Counted from the first letter of the stretch, positions 41,294 to 51,157 are shown. The stretch: DNA of 64,000 bases from an uncultured Veillonella sp. (GCA_900538355.1 UPXS01000003.1:94559-158558); one strand, 5' to 3'. A program made the numbers and translations. The notes: generated by a model from the sequence alone, not told the origin.

Positions 41294-43126
41294 TTATTTA
41301 CCTGCATTTACAGGATCGTTAGTTAATGGTTGTTCCCCTAGTAAGGTAGTAAGGTTATGTAAATTAAATCGATACTTACCATTACTGAAGTCTCGTGTTG
41401 CATCATAGCGTTGGTTAGGTGCATGCATGAGACCGATTAATGTGTCATATAGTAAATCATTTGTAAAGTATTGATGTTCATGCTTAGTAAGTTCCTCTGC
41501 AGTTTGAGGATACGCTGCACGATATTGAGGAGATAAATAAATCCAGAATGGAATGTGAGTCATAACAAAGTCAAATGTATCTGGGTTATGAGATTTATCT
41601 AAACTTTCACCGTGGTCAGAGAAATACACCATAGCTTGTAAGTTTAATTTTTCCTTACCATACGTATAGATTTGTTGTAATAACCAATCCGTATACAGTT
41701 GGCTATTAGCATATGCTTCTTGGCCATCTGGGTATGGGCCTTGTTTCCATTTACTAAACTCATGAGGGTAACGGTCATTGTAATAAATATGGCTACCCAT
41801 GATATGAATAACGATAAAGTTATTTTTCGTAGGGTCTACAGATTGTAATAAAGGCAATAGAGATTCATCATAGCGATCAGAGAATGCATATGATTCGTGA
41901 GACCATTTTGTAGTATCTGCAGTTTTGGCCATTAGAGAAATGGCTGTATCGTATTCACCAAATACACCTTGGTTACTAAACCAAGAAGTAGTATAACCAG
42001 CCTTTTTAGCTACGTCTAAGATGTTTGCTGAATCAAGGAATGGTTTATCATCATATTGATTGCGTTCAGAGAGAGCGCGTTCTAGAGTAGGTACTGTTTG
42101 TACATAGGATGAATATGCGTTATCAAAGAATATAAAATCTTTGTTATCAGAGCGCATATTACCTTGCCATGGTGTATCGTCATAAGGGAAGTTTGGATTA
42201 TAAACCTTCATATAATCACGAGAACTAGATTCACCAATTACTAATATGATCGTACCTGGTGTTTTATTGGCAGAGGTTTCCTTTGTATCTAAATTGAAGG
42301 AATCGAAAACTAAATGATGGTTATCATTATATTGTTGCATCTGTTTTACATAATCGCCAGCAGCAATCCAGTTTGCTACAATACATGTTTTAGGGAATAA
42401 GAAGAATGGTACATATACTAAGAATGCTACTATAGATGCAATGAGCAATGTAGAGCGCATAGGTCGTGTAGTATTTAAGTTTACCACTGCTTTCATTCCT
42501 AGATTAGACCAGTAGAGTAGATAAGTCCAAGCTATTAGACCAATACCAACAGCAATAAGACCAGGAATACCGGCCGCATTTTTTAAGAAACCAAAGGCTT
42601 CTTCTGGGTTCGTCATATATACTGCTAGTAAACTAGCTGGTGTTAAACAATGCCATGTAGTTAAGTAGTATCCAATTTGTAAAAATGGAATAAGACTTAA
42701 TATCATGGTAATGATTGCCATGATTAATGATGTGGTTTTATGAAGACGATTCGTTTGATTTAGTAAGAATTGAATTCCAGATAAGCCCATAAAAATGAGT
42801 AGGCCAAATAAGAAGTCATTAGCGAATTCATAGAAATATAAAGGCTTAACATAGGACCAGTGGAAAAGGAGTGGGAATGTAAGAGCCCAAAGAATACCGA
42901 CTAAGCCATATCCTAAAAATGGTCTATGAAAAACGGTACACCCCATAAAGTATTGAAACAAGAATGTACCAACAATGGTGGGCACCGCTAAAATCGTTAT
43001 ATCTTCAACATCTAGACCTAGTGTAATAGGTTCATAGATGAAAAATAGAGCTATATATAAAACAATACCAATGATACCAAAGCGAAAGATGGGGTTTCTC
43101 CCAATTTGCTTTAAACTAGATAACAT
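41294..43126 (-). CDS. Phosphoethanolamine transferase-like sulfatase-family membrane enzyme
   Basis: The 610-residue protein has five or more N-terminal membrane segments (from residue 15 to about 265), then an alkaline-phosphatase-fold domain outside the membrane. Motifs are IILVIGESSSRDYMKVYNP at the nucleophile position, DNAYSSYVQTVPTLERALSE, IVIHIMGSHIYYNDRYPHEF and MVYFSDHGESLDKSHNPDTF. This order fits EptA/CptA-type lipid A or core phosphoethanolamine transferases. The nucleophile is usually threonine but appears to be serine here. I chose the start at 43126 since GAGGGG lies eight bases before it on the minus strand. It implies a Gram-negative outer membrane. Confidence 0.85.
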   Translation of the reverse strand: MLSSLKQIGRNPIFRFGIIGIVLYIALFFIYEPITLGLDVEDITILAVPTIVGTFLFQYFMGCTVFHRPFLGYGLVGILWALTFPLLFHWSYVKPLYFYEFANDFLFGLLIFMGLSGIQFLLNQTNRLHKTTSLIMAIITMILSLIPFLQIGYYLTTWHCLTPASLLAVYMTNPEEAFGFLKNAAGIPGLIAVGIGLIAWTYLLYWSNLGMKAVVNLNTTRPMRSTLLIASIVAFLVYVPFFLFPKTCIVANWIAAGDYVKQMQQYNDNHHLVFDSFNLDTKETSANKTPGTIILVIGESSSRDYMKVYNPNFPYDDTPWQGNMRSDNKDFIFFDNAYSSYVQTVPTLERALSERNQYDDKPFLDSANILDVAKKAGYTTSWFSNQGVFGEYDTAISLMAKTADTTKWSHESYAFSDRYDESLLPLLQSVDPTKNNFIVIHIMGSHIYYNDRYPHEFSKWKQGPYPDGQEAYANSQLYTDWLLQQIYTYGKEKLNLQAMVYFSDHGESLDKSHNPDTFDFVMTHIPFWIYLSPQYRAAYPQTAEELTKHEHQYFTNDLLYDTLIGLMHAPNQRYDATRDFSNGKYRFNLHNLTTLLGEQPLTNDPVNAGK

Positions 43127-43225
43127 AATAAATCCCCTCTTGTAGGAATACACAATAAATTTTTTTCATAATATATAATAATTACTATAATAAAGATAGC
43201 AGATGACTGTAAAAAAAACAATTAT

Positions 43226-43255
43226 TTGATAGTACTACTATAAATGCTTTATAAT
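43226..43255 (+). promoter_or_regulatory. Probable promoter of the scpAB operon
   Basis: TTGATA at 43226-43231 and consensus TATAAT at 43250-43255 are separated by 18 bases. It lies 38 bases before the scpA start. Confidence 0.6.
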
Positions 43256-43292
43256 TATATAGTTAAAGTATATTTTCTAAGGATTGGGGTTT

Positions 43293-44018
43293 ATGGGAGA
43301 TTATAATTATAAGTTAGATGTTTTTGAAGGTCCTTTAGACTTGCTTTTACATCTCATTGAAAAACATAAAATAGAAATCACCGATATTCCTATCGTTGAA
43401 ATTACGAGTCAATACTTGGAATATTTAGATAATTGGAATCACTTTGATATTCATTATAGTAGTGAGTTTCTTGTAATGGCATCTACCTTATTGCAGATCA
43501 AATCGCGTATGTTACTGCCTAAAGCTGAACCTGAGCCAGATGAAGCTGAGGATCCACGTGATGAATTGGTAGCAAAATTAGTAGAGTTTAAGAAAATCAA
43601 GGATTTTACAGCTCTATTAATGGAGCGTACAGCTGTTTCTGCCAACATATTTAGTAGACCTGAAGAAACAAGCGTACTTGGATTAGATAATGTATATAAT
43701 TTAGAACTTTCCCAATTATACGAAATTTTTTATCAAACCTTAAAGCGAGCTAAGGAATTACCTGAAGAGGAACCTATTCGTGAAGTAAAGGTTGAAAAAG
43801 ACAGTTATAGCTTAGAAGATATGATTCTGTCTTTATCTAGTCGTATACGTCGTGGTGAAAGTTTACACTTTAGAGAGTTATTAGTAGCAATTGAAACAAA
43901 AAGTGGTATGGTAACGATCTTTATGGCTGTTTTAGAATTGTTGAAACAACAAATCATGGAAATGCGCTATGAAGAGAATGATATTGTATTTACTGCAGCC
44001 TTAGAAGGTACCGTATAG
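43293..44018 (+). CDS. scpA: Segregation and condensation protein ScpA
   Basis: The 241-residue protein starts NYKLDVFEGPLDLLLHLIEK, the kleisin N-terminal motif, and has ITDIPIVEITSQYLEYLDNW and SEFLVMASTLLQIKSRMLLP. The C-terminal part GESLHFRELLVAIETKSGMV is the winged helix that binds SMC. ATG 43293 is preceded by AAGGA at 43279. It forms the condensin complex with ScpB and SMC. Confidence 0.95.
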   Translation: MGDYNYKLDVFEGPLDLLLHLIEKHKIEITDIPIVEITSQYLEYLDNWNHFDIHYSSEFLVMASTLLQIKSRMLLPKAEPEPDEAEDPRDELVAKLVEFKKIKDFTALLMERTAVSANIFSRPEETSVLGLDNVYNLELSQLYEIFYQTLKRAKELPEEEPIREVKVEKDSYSLEDMILSLSSRIRRGESLHFRELLVAIETKSGMVTIFMAVLELLKQQIMEMRYEENDIVFTAALEGTV

Positions 44019-44030
44019 AAAGGGGGCTAT

Positions 44031-44540
44031 ATGAGCTTACCAACAATGCATTTAGAGGCCGTATTGTTTTCATCGGCAAAGCCTATATCAATAGATATGC
44101 TTGGAGAAGTATTTGGACTTTCAGCAGAGGAAGTACAGGACTATATAGAAACATTACAACGTGAGCTTGAAGATCAAAATCGAGGTATCCGATTGAGAGT
44201 ATCAGGGGCCGGTGTTGAGTTAGTCAGTGCTATGGAAAGCGCTGATTATGTAGGTCATATACGTAAGCGAGAAGATAAACTATCTAATGCAGCGATGGAA
44301 ACATTAGCTGTTATAGCCTATAAACAACCTATAACTAAAGCTGAAATTGAAGAAATCCGCGGTGTAAATAGTGATAAGATTATTAAACAATTACTCACTC
44401 GATCTCTTATTGCTGAGCTAGGTCATAAAGACACTGTAGGTAGACCTATTCTTTATGGCACAACCGACGAGTTTTTAAGAAGTGCTGGTGTAGAATCTAT
44501 TGAAGCTTTACATCAAGAAGTTTCGGAAACAGAAGGATAA
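44031..44540 (+). CDS. scpB: Segregation and condensation protein ScpB
   Basis: The 169-residue protein has two winged-helix units: MHLEAVLFSSAKPISIDMLG and AAMETLAVIAYKQPITKAEI with EIRGVNSDKIIKQLLTRSLI and GRPILYGTTDEFL. It dimerises and binds ScpA. AAAGGGGG stands in front of its start, 13 bases after scpA. Confidence 0.95.
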   Translation: MSLPTMHLEAVLFSSAKPISIDMLGEVFGLSAEEVQDYIETLQRELEDQNRGIRLRVSGAGVELVSAMESADYVGHIRKREDKLSNAAMETLAVIAYKQPITKAEIEEIRGVNSDKIIKQLLTRSLIAELGHKDTVGRPILYGTTDEFLRSAGVESIEALHQEVSETEG

Positions 44541-44541
44541 T

Positions 44542-45270
44542 ATGGAACGATTACAAAAATTTATTGCTAGTTGTGGTGTTGCATCACGACGTAAGGCAGA
44601 AGAATTAATTACGGAGGGGAAAGTTCAGGTTAATGGCCGCAAGGTAACTGAGCTAGGCGTTAAAATTGACCCTCAAAAAGATAAGGTTAAGGTTAATGGC
44701 CAATTATTAGCTCAAGAGAAACCTGTATATTACTTGTTAAATAAACCAAAGGGCGTCATTACATCTGTATCTGACCCTCAAGGTCGAGAAACTGTTTTAG
44801 ATTATATTAAAAATGAATCTAAACGCATTTATCCTATTGGTCGTCTCGATTTATATACTGAAGGTTTATTATTACTTACCAATGATGGTGAGTTAGCACA
44901 AAACTTAACACATCCATCTAAAGGTGTAGAAAAAACCTATGAAGTGCGCATTAAAGGTCGCGTTCGTGATGAAGATTTACAAGTCATTGCCAATGGCGTT
45001 AAACTTGAAGACGGAATGACAGCACCTGCTACAATTGTAGACTTAGGTTTTGACGATCATAACGGTGTTCATGAAGTAGAGATTACAATTCATGAAGGTC
45101 GTAATCGCCAAGTTCGTCGTATGTTTGAACACTTTGGGTATCGCATTCATAACTTAAAACGTATTGCTTATGCAGGTCTCACATTGGGCGGTGTAAAACG
45201 TGGTGCTTCTCGTCAACTTACTATTAGAGAGGTTAAAGCACTTAAAGCGTTGGGGACTGATAAGAAATGA
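44542..45270 (+). CDS. rluB: Pseudouridine synthase RluB-like
   Basis: The 242-residue protein has an N-terminal S4 domain (RLQKFIASCGVASRRKAEEL) and the RsuA/RluB catalytic core with PIGRLDLYTEGLLLLTNDGE (catalytic aspartate in GRLD). KTYEVRIKGRV and HEGRNRQVRRMFEHFGY follow. It probably modifies 23S rRNA. The ATG at 44542 follows the scpB stop by one base, with AGAAGGA upstream. The scpAB-rluB order is common in Firmicutes. Confidence 0.93.
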   Translation: MERLQKFIASCGVASRRKAEELITEGKVQVNGRKVTELGVKIDPQKDKVKVNGQLLAQEKPVYYLLNKPKGVITSVSDPQGRETVLDYIKNESKRIYPIGRLDLYTEGLLLLTNDGELAQNLTHPSKGVEKTYEVRIKGRVRDEDLQVIANGVKLEDGMTAPATIVDLGFDDHNGVHEVEITIHEGRNRQVRRMFEHFGYRIHNLKRIAYAGLTLGGVKRGASRQLTIREVKALKALGTDKK

Positions 45271-46514
45271 AACAAATCATAGTCATTGGTGGTGGTGCGG
45301 CAGGTCTTATGGCGGCTGTTATAGCAGGTCGTGAAGGTGCTCGTGTCATATTACTTGAAAAAATGAATATGGTTGGTAAGAAGATGGGGATTACCGGTAA
45401 AGGTCGATGTAATATTACAAATAATGCAGATATGACCGAGTTCATTAAAAATACACCAGGTAATGGCAAGTTCCTCTACGGTGCTTATGAACGCTTTAGT
45501 AATGAAGACTTGCTTGATCTATTACATAGTTGGGGTTTGAAAACTAAGGTAGAACGTGGTGGTCGCGTATTCCCTGAATCTGATTCTGCTCTAGAAGTAC
45601 GCAATACATTCATGAAAATCTTGAAAAAGTATAATGTTCAAGTTCATTTAAATGAACCTGTTACATCTATTACTGTAAAAGATGATCGAGTAGTGGGTGT
45701 TACAACAGATAAAGAACAATATGCTTGTGATGCTGCTATCATCTGTACTGGGGGTGCTTCTTATCCTTTAACAGGTTCTACTGGTGATGGATATGCCTTA
45801 GCTGAGAAGGTTGGTCACACTATTACAGATATTAGACCTTCTTTAGTACCTATTGTAACTGAGGAATCTTGGGTAAAGGATATTATGGGGCTTAGCCTTC
45901 GTAATGTTGAGGTATCCGTAATTTCTAAAAATAAGGTACAGGCCAAGCAATTTGGAGAAATGATGTTTACCCATTTCGGTCTTACAGGTCCTACCATCTT
46001 GTCGTTAAGTCATACAGTAGGCAAATTATTGCGTAAGAAAAATCCTCAAATTACTATTGAAATAAATCTTAAGCCTGCATTAACTGCAGAAGTATTAGAT
46101 AAACGGTTACAAAAAGATTTTGATCTATATTCTAAGAAACAATTGGTTAATGGGATGAAGGATTTACTGCCGGTAAATCTTATTCCTATTGTTATAAAGC
46201 TTGCTGAATTAGATCCTAGTAAGCCAATTAATCAAATTACAAAAGAGGAACGTTTGCGTTTATGTCATGTATTACAACATATGACATTAACCGTTAAGGA
46301 GTTACGCCCTGTGGCAGAAGCCATTGTTACAGCAGGGGGAATCTCGTTAAAAGAATTTAGTCCAAAAACAATGGAATCTAAATTAGTGAAAGGTTTATAT
46401 GGCGCTGGTGAGGTATTGGATATTGATGCCTTTACGGGTGGCTATAATTTACAAGCCGCTTTTTCCACTGGTTATGTAGCGGCTATGCATGCCGTACATG
46501 GTGATGAAGAATAG
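45267..46514 (+). CDS. HI0933/YhiN-family FAD-binding oxidoreductase
   Basis: The 415-residue flavoprotein has a Rossmann motif IIVIGGGAAGLMAAVIAGRE, KKMGITGKGRCNITNNADM, IICTGGASYPLTGSTGDGY and a C-terminal YGAGEVLDIDAFTGGYNLQA with FSTGYVAAM. This is the HI0933-like family, often annotated as aminoacetone oxidase-like; the natural substrate is not known. It overlaps rluB by four bases (ATGA). Confidence 0.88.
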   Translation: MKQIIVIGGGAAGLMAAVIAGREGARVILLEKMNMVGKKMGITGKGRCNITNNADMTEFIKNTPGNGKFLYGAYERFSNEDLLDLLHSWGLKTKVERGGRVFPESDSALEVRNTFMKILKKYNVQVHLNEPVTSITVKDDRVVGVTTDKEQYACDAAIICTGGASYPLTGSTGDGYALAEKVGHTITDIRPSLVPIVTEESWVKDIMGLSLRNVEVSVISKNKVQAKQFGEMMFTHFGLTGPTILSLSHTVGKLLRKKNPQITIEINLKPALTAEVLDKRLQKDFDLYSKKQLVNGMKDLLPVNLIPIVIKLAELDPSKPINQITKEERLRLCHVLQHMTLTVKELRPVAEAIVTAGGISLKEFSPKTMESKLVKGLYGAGEVLDIDAFTGGYNLQAAFSTGYVAAMHAVHGDEE

Positions 46515-46522
46515 AGGTTATT

Positions 46523-47197
46523 ATGAATACTAAAAAAATTGCCATTGCTATTGATGGTCCTGCAGGGGCTGGTAAAAGTAGTATTTCAAAAGTCGTGGCT
46601 AATGAATTAGGTTATTTATATATTGATACAGGTGCTATGTATCGAGGCGTTACATGGGCTGTCCTTGATAGTCATGTAGATGTTAAGAATCAAAAGGAGG
46701 TTGAGGCTTTACTCCCTTCATTAGATTTAACACTAGAGCCTACGGCAAGTGCTTGTAAAGTGTATGTAAAAGGTCAGGATGTAACTGATTTAATTCGACA
46801 ACAACAAATCAATGAAAATGTATCAACCATTGCTTCTTATAAAGGGGTACGTGAATACTTAGTTGAACGTCAACAAGCAATGGCAGCTGTTGGTGGTGTT
46901 ATTTTAGATGGTCGTGATATAGGTTCTGTTGTATTACCGAATGCAGAATTGAAAATTTACTTAACTGCTTCTGTAGATGCACGAGCTAAACGTAGATGGC
47001 TTGAAGTTCAAGGTACTTCTAATGAACAAACATTAGAAGACATTAAAAAGAACGTAGAAAGTCGCGATGAAATGGATAAAAATCGTGATGAATCTCCACT
47101 CGTATGTGTTGAGGATGCCATTGTTGTGGATTCTAGTAATATGACTTTTGATGAAACAGTGAAACATATATTGCATCTAGTACAGGAGCGAATCTAA
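46523..47197 (+). CDS. cmk: Cytidylate kinase
   Basis: The 224-residue kinase has AIAIDGPAGAGKSSISKVVA at residue 7, LGYLYIDTGAMYRGVTWAV and VILDGRDIGSVVLPNAELKI, plus ESRDEMDKNRDESPL. It phosphorylates CMP and dCMP. The run cmk-plsC-ispH-rpsA is a conserved Firmicutes order. Nothing unusual in its length. Confidence 0.97.
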   Translation: MNTKKIAIAIDGPAGAGKSSISKVVANELGYLYIDTGAMYRGVTWAVLDSHVDVKNQKEVEALLPSLDLTLEPTASACKVYVKGQDVTDLIRQQQINENVSTIASYKGVREYLVERQQAMAAVGGVILDGRDIGSVVLPNAELKIYLTASVDARAKRRWLEVQGTSNEQTLEDIKKNVESRDEMDKNRDESPLVCVEDAIVVDSSNMTFDETVKHILHLVQERI

Positions 47198-47198
47198 G

Positions 47199-47819
47199 AT
47201 GAATAAATTTTCTACATGGCTTTGGCGTACTGCCTTTTGGTTGCGTTATAAAGTCGGATATGGATTAAAGGTATACGGTCGTGATAATTTCCCTATGGAA
47301 GGTCCCGTTATTGTTGTACCAAATCATTTGAGTAATAATGATCCACCTATTTGTGGGTATGCATTACCAAGACATGTGCACTTTATGGCAAAGCAGGAGT
47401 TATTTGTAAATCCTATTTCTCGATTTTTCTGTACTTGGCTTGGTGCGTTTCCTCTAAACCGTGGAGCTATTGATAAGGTGGCTATTCGTCATGCATTAGG
47501 TTTATTGAAAGATAATAAGGTGCTAGGTATATTTGCCGAGGGGAATCGACAAAAGAGTGGAAAACTTGGTAGATTCCATGATGGAGCCGCATCCATTGCG
47601 TTGCGTACAGGTATTGGCATTACACCCGTTGCGATTATTGGATCTCATAATATGAAGAAAAATCAAGTCGCATGTATTATTGGTAAACAAGTTCCTGTAA
47701 GTAAAGCAAAGCCTACACCGGAAGCAATAAAAGAAGTTAATGATCGTGTGAAAGGTGAAATTCAACGTATGATAGATTCTTATCATGAAAATCGTATAGA
47801 GGAGACTTTATGGAAATAA
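47199..47819 (+). CDS. plsC: 1-acyl-sn-glycerol-3-phosphate acyltransferase PlsC
   Basis: The 206-residue protein has the HX4D acyltransferase motif in VVPNHLSNNDPPICGYALP and the second block FAEGNRQKSGKLGRFHDGAA, where EGNR stands for the usual EGTR. LFVNPISRFFCTWLGAFPLN lies between. It converts lysophosphatidate to phosphatidate. It begins one base after cmk and overlaps ispH-rpsA by ten bases. Confidence 0.93.
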   Translation: MNKFSTWLWRTAFWLRYKVGYGLKVYGRDNFPMEGPVIVVPNHLSNNDPPICGYALPRHVHFMAKQELFVNPISRFFCTWLGAFPLNRGAIDKVAIRHALGLLKDNKVLGIFAEGNRQKSGKLGRFHDGAASIALRTGIGITPVAIIGSHNMKKNQVACIIGKQVPVSKAKPTPEAIKEVNDRVKGEIQRMIDSYHENRIEETLWK

Positions 47820-49708
47820 TTTTGGCTGAAAACCACGGCTTTTGCTATGGCGTAAAACGAGCTGTTGAAATGGCTGATGAAGCTGCCAATAGCGATAGTA
47901 AAAGTTATACATTAGGTCCTATCATTCACAATCCTCAAGTTGTAGGGCGCTTAGAAAGTAAAGGTGTAAGCCCCATTCAAGAGGTTGCTGATATCGATGA
48001 AGGAACTATGATTATTAGATCTCATGGTGTAGGTCCTGCTATTTATGCTGAAGCCGAAGAAAAGGGCTTACATATTTTAGATGCTACATGTCCTCATGTA
48101 AAAAAAGCACAACAAGATGCTAAGTCTGTCATTGAAGATGGCATGACATTGGTGATTTTAGGCGAAAAAAACCATCCTGAAGTTAAAAGTATCAATTTAT
48201 GGGCAAATAACAAAGGAATAATCATCGAAGATGAAGAATCCGCCGAAAAACTACAAATTGTGGAAAAAATGGGCGTTGTTGTACAAACTACCTTTTCACA
48301 ATTCAAATTTAACAGTATAATAGAGATATTAGAGAAAAAATCTAAGAATCTTAAGATTTTCAAAACGATATGCAATGCAACGCAAGAACGACAGAACTCT
48401 GCCGTTGACTTAGCACGTAATGTAGATCTTATGATAGTGATAGGCGGTAAGAACAGCGGCAATACAAACCGATTGGCAGAGGTTTGTCGTGACGTTGGAT
48501 GTACAACATATCACATTGAAACTTCTACTGAATTACAACTGGAATGGTTTAACCGAGTACAGACGGTAGGAGTTACAGCAGGAGCATCGACTCCCGACTG
48601 GATTATTAAGGAGGTCATTGAGACAATGAAAGATTTTGCAGAATTATTAGCAGCAGAAGGTCAAGAAGAATTTAAGAAAGGGAACGTTGTAGAAGGTACA
48701 GTAGTTCAAGTTGAAGATGAACGCGCATATGTATCTTTTGGCTACAAAACTGAAGCCATTTTGAACAGAACTGAAATTTCTTATCCAGCACCAGAATCTG
48801 CCAAAGATGTGTTGAAAAATGGTGATGAAATTAAAGCAGTTATCATGAACCACATCAAAGAAGATAATCCTATTTATCTTTCCATGACTCGCTTGGCTAA
48901 AGATGAAGATTGGCAATATGTTATCGAAGCACAAGAAAAAGATGAAGCTATCGTATGTAAAGGTATTGATGCTATCCCAGCAGGTTTGGTAGTAACAGTT
49001 AAATCCCTTCGTGGTTTCATTCCATTGTCCCAAGGTGATGTTCATTTCGTAAAATCCTTGGACAACTTGGTTGGTACAGAATTCGAAGCTAAAGTACTTG
49101 AAATCGACGAAAAGAAAAACCGTTTGGTTCTTTCCCGTCGTGCAGTATTGGAAGTAGAACGTCAAGCTAAATTAGCTGAAGCATTGAAAAACATCAACGT
49201 TGGCGACAACTATAAAGGTATCGTTCGTAAAATTATGCCTTATGGTGCTTTCGTAGATATCGGCGGTATTGAAGGTTTACTTCACATTTCCGACATTTCT
49301 TGGCAAAAAATCAAAAAAGTGGAAGATGTTCTTTCCGTTGGTCAAGAAATCGAAGTTAAATTACAATCCTTCGACGCTGAAAGCAACAAATTATCCTTGT
49401 CCTTAAAAGCTTTATCTAAGAGCCCATGGGACGTAGCTGAAGAAACATTGCACGTTGGCGATGTTATCAACGGTAAAGTTGTTCGTTTGGTAGCTTACGG
49501 TGCATTCGTAGCTGTTAACGACGACATCCAAGGTTTACTTCACATTTCTCAAATTACAAAACAACGTAATGCGAAAGTTGAAGATTACTTAAACCGCGGT
49601 CAAGAAGTTGAAGTTAAAATCATTTCTCTTAACAAAGATGAAAAGAAATTGGGCTTGGCTTTAACTGAATTGATGGAAGCAAAAGAAACTGCAGAAGACG
49701 CTGAATAA
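47810..49708 (+). CDS. Bifunctional IspH (HMBPP reductase)-ribosomal protein S1 fusion
   Basis: In this 632-residue fusion, residues 1 to about 280 are IspH: ILAENHGFCYGVKRAVEMAD, ILDATCPHVKKAQQDAKSVI and FKTICNATQERQNSAVDLAR hold the three cysteine ligands of the iron-sulfur cluster. VGVTAGASTPDWIIKEVIE closes the domain. Residues from about 295 hold four S1 repeats, for example EEFKKGNVVEGTVVQVEDER, NVGDNYKGIVRKIMPYGAF and HVGDVINGKVVRLVAYGAF. IspH makes isoprenoid precursors and S1 binds mRNA on the ribosome. The fusion is known in clostridia and Negativicutes. The gene ends at a strong terminator. Confidence 0.95.
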   Translation: MEIILAENHGFCYGVKRAVEMADEAANSDSKSYTLGPIIHNPQVVGRLESKGVSPIQEVADIDEGTMIIRSHGVGPAIYAEAEEKGLHILDATCPHVKKAQQDAKSVIEDGMTLVILGEKNHPEVKSINLWANNKGIIIEDEESAEKLQIVEKMGVVVQTTFSQFKFNSIIEILEKKSKNLKIFKTICNATQERQNSAVDLARNVDLMIVIGGKNSGNTNRLAEVCRDVGCTTYHIETSTELQLEWFNRVQTVGVTAGASTPDWIIKEVIETMKDFAELLAAEGQEEFKKGNVVEGTVVQVEDERAYVSFGYKTEAILNRTEISYPAPESAKDVLKNGDEIKAVIMNHIKEDNPIYLSMTRLAKDEDWQYVIEAQEKDEAIVCKGIDAIPAGLVVTVKSLRGFIPLSQGDVHFVKSLDNLVGTEFEAKVLEIDEKKNRLVLSRRAVLEVERQAKLAEALKNINVGDNYKGIVRKIMPYGAFVDIGGIEGLLHISDISWQKIKKVEDVLSVGQEIEVKLQSFDAESNKLSLSLKALSKSPWDVAEETLHVGDVINGKVVRLVAYGAFVAVNDDIQGLLHISQITKQRNAKVEDYLNRGQEVEVKIISLNKDEKKLGLALTELMEAKETAEDAE

Positions 49709-49723
49709 TTCATTGTCTAATAT

Positions 49724-49758
49724 AAAGGCTAACCAAGGTTTCCTTGGTTAGCCTTTTT
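49724..49758 (+). terminator. Intrinsic terminator after ispH-rpsA
   Basis: A 15 bp perfect stem pairs 49724-49738 with 49742-49756 (loop TTT), starting AAAGGCTAACCAAGG. It ends in a run of five T residues. Confidence 0.93.
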
Positions 49759-49822
49759 GCGTACTTTACGTAGAATATGATAAAATATAGTAATGTATTA
49801 GATTAGATAATGAGGTGAAACC

Positions 49823-51157
49823 ATGGCAAAACCATTAGTGGCCGTTGTAGGTCGTCCAAATGTAGGGAAATCTACACTTTTTAATGCCATTGTTAATAAA
49901 CGGATCTCTATCGTTGAAGATATTCCTGGTGTAACACGGGATCGTATTTACTTTGACGCGGAGTGGTTAAATCGTGAATTTACAATGATCGATACTGGCG
50001 GTATCGAATTTATTACAGATAATAGTCATGTTATTCCTAAGATGATGCGATTACAAGCTGAATTGGCTATTGAAGAGGCAGATGTAATCCTATTTGTTGT
50101 AGATGGCAAACAAGGTATTGTACCTGCTGATGAAGAGGTTGCTAATATCTTACGCGCTAGCGGTAAACCTGTAGTATTAGTAGTTAACAAAATTGACAGT
50201 GTTAATCAGGAACCTAATATTTATGAATTCTACAATCTTGGCTTAGGCGATCCTATCGGTATTTCCGCTAAAAACTTAATGAATTTAGGCGATTTACTAG
50301 ATGATACGGTTAAACATTTCCCTCCAGTTGGGACAAATGTTGATGACGAAGATACTATTCATGTAGCAGTTATTGGTCGTCCAAATGTAGGTAAATCTTC
50401 TTTGACTAATGCTTTATTGGGTCAAGACCGTGTAATTGTATCTGATGTAGCGGGCACAACACGTGATTCTATCGATACATATTGGACTCATGGAGATCAA
50501 AAGTTTGTTCTTATCGATACAGCAGGTATGCGTCGTAAGTCTAAAATCGAAGAAGCTGTTGAACGATATAGTATTGTTCGTTCCTTGCGCTCTGTAGACC
50601 GTTCAGATATCGTCGTTCTTGTCCTTGATGCTCAAGATGGCGTTACAGAACAAGATAAGAAAATTGCTGGCTATGCTTATGAAGCCGGTAAGGGTGTAAT
50701 TATTGTTGTTAATAAATGGGATCTTATTGAAAAAGATGACAAAACAACATTACGCTTTACTGAAGATATTTATGATGAATTAGGTTTCTTGCAATTTGCT
50801 CCAATTCTATTTGCTTCTGCACTTACAAAACAACGTATACACCGTTTAGCAGATATGCTTAAGTTTGTATCTGAACAACAATATCGTCGCGTGTCTACAG
50901 GTACATTGAATCAATTATTACAAGATGCTCAAACAGTAAATCCTGTACCTTCTCGTAATGGTAGAATTCCAAAAATTTACTATATGACGCAAGCTAGTGT
51001 TAAACCACCTACATTTATTTTGTTTGTAAATGAACCAGAGTTAATTCACTTCTCATATATGCGTTTCTTAGAAAATAGATTACGAGAGTCCTTCGGTTTT
51101 GAAGGAACACCAATTCGTTTAGTATTGCGTGGTAAGAAACGGGATGATGAAGACTAA
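49823..51157 (+). CDS. der: Ribosome-associated GTPase Der (EngA)
   Basis: The 444-residue protein has two tandem G domains. The first has GRPNVGKSTLFNAIVNKRIS at residue 10 and DTGGIEF; the second has GRPNVGKSSLTNALLGQDRV near residue 186 and DTAGMRRKSKIEEAVERYS. A C-terminal KH-like domain (FILFVNEPELIHFSYMRFLE) follows. It acts in 50S assembly. The stop overlaps the plsY start by one base. Confidence 0.97.
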   Translation: MAKPLVAVVGRPNVGKSTLFNAIVNKRISIVEDIPGVTRDRIYFDAEWLNREFTMIDTGGIEFITDNSHVIPKMMRLQAELAIEEADVILFVVDGKQGIVPADEEVANILRASGKPVVLVVNKIDSVNQEPNIYEFYNLGLGDPIGISAKNLMNLGDLLDDTVKHFPPVGTNVDDEDTIHVAVIGRPNVGKSSLTNALLGQDRVIVSDVAGTTRDSIDTYWTHGDQKFVLIDTAGMRRKSKIEEAVERYSIVRSLRSVDRSDIVVLVLDAQDGVTEQDKKIAGYAYEAGKGVIIVVNKWDLIEKDDKTTLRFTEDIYDELGFLQFAPILFASALTKQRIHRLADMLKFVSEQQYRRVSTGTLNQLLQDAQTVNPVPSRNGRIPKIYYMTQASVKPPTFILFVNEPELIHFSYMRFLENRLRESFGFEGTPIRLVLRGKKRDDED

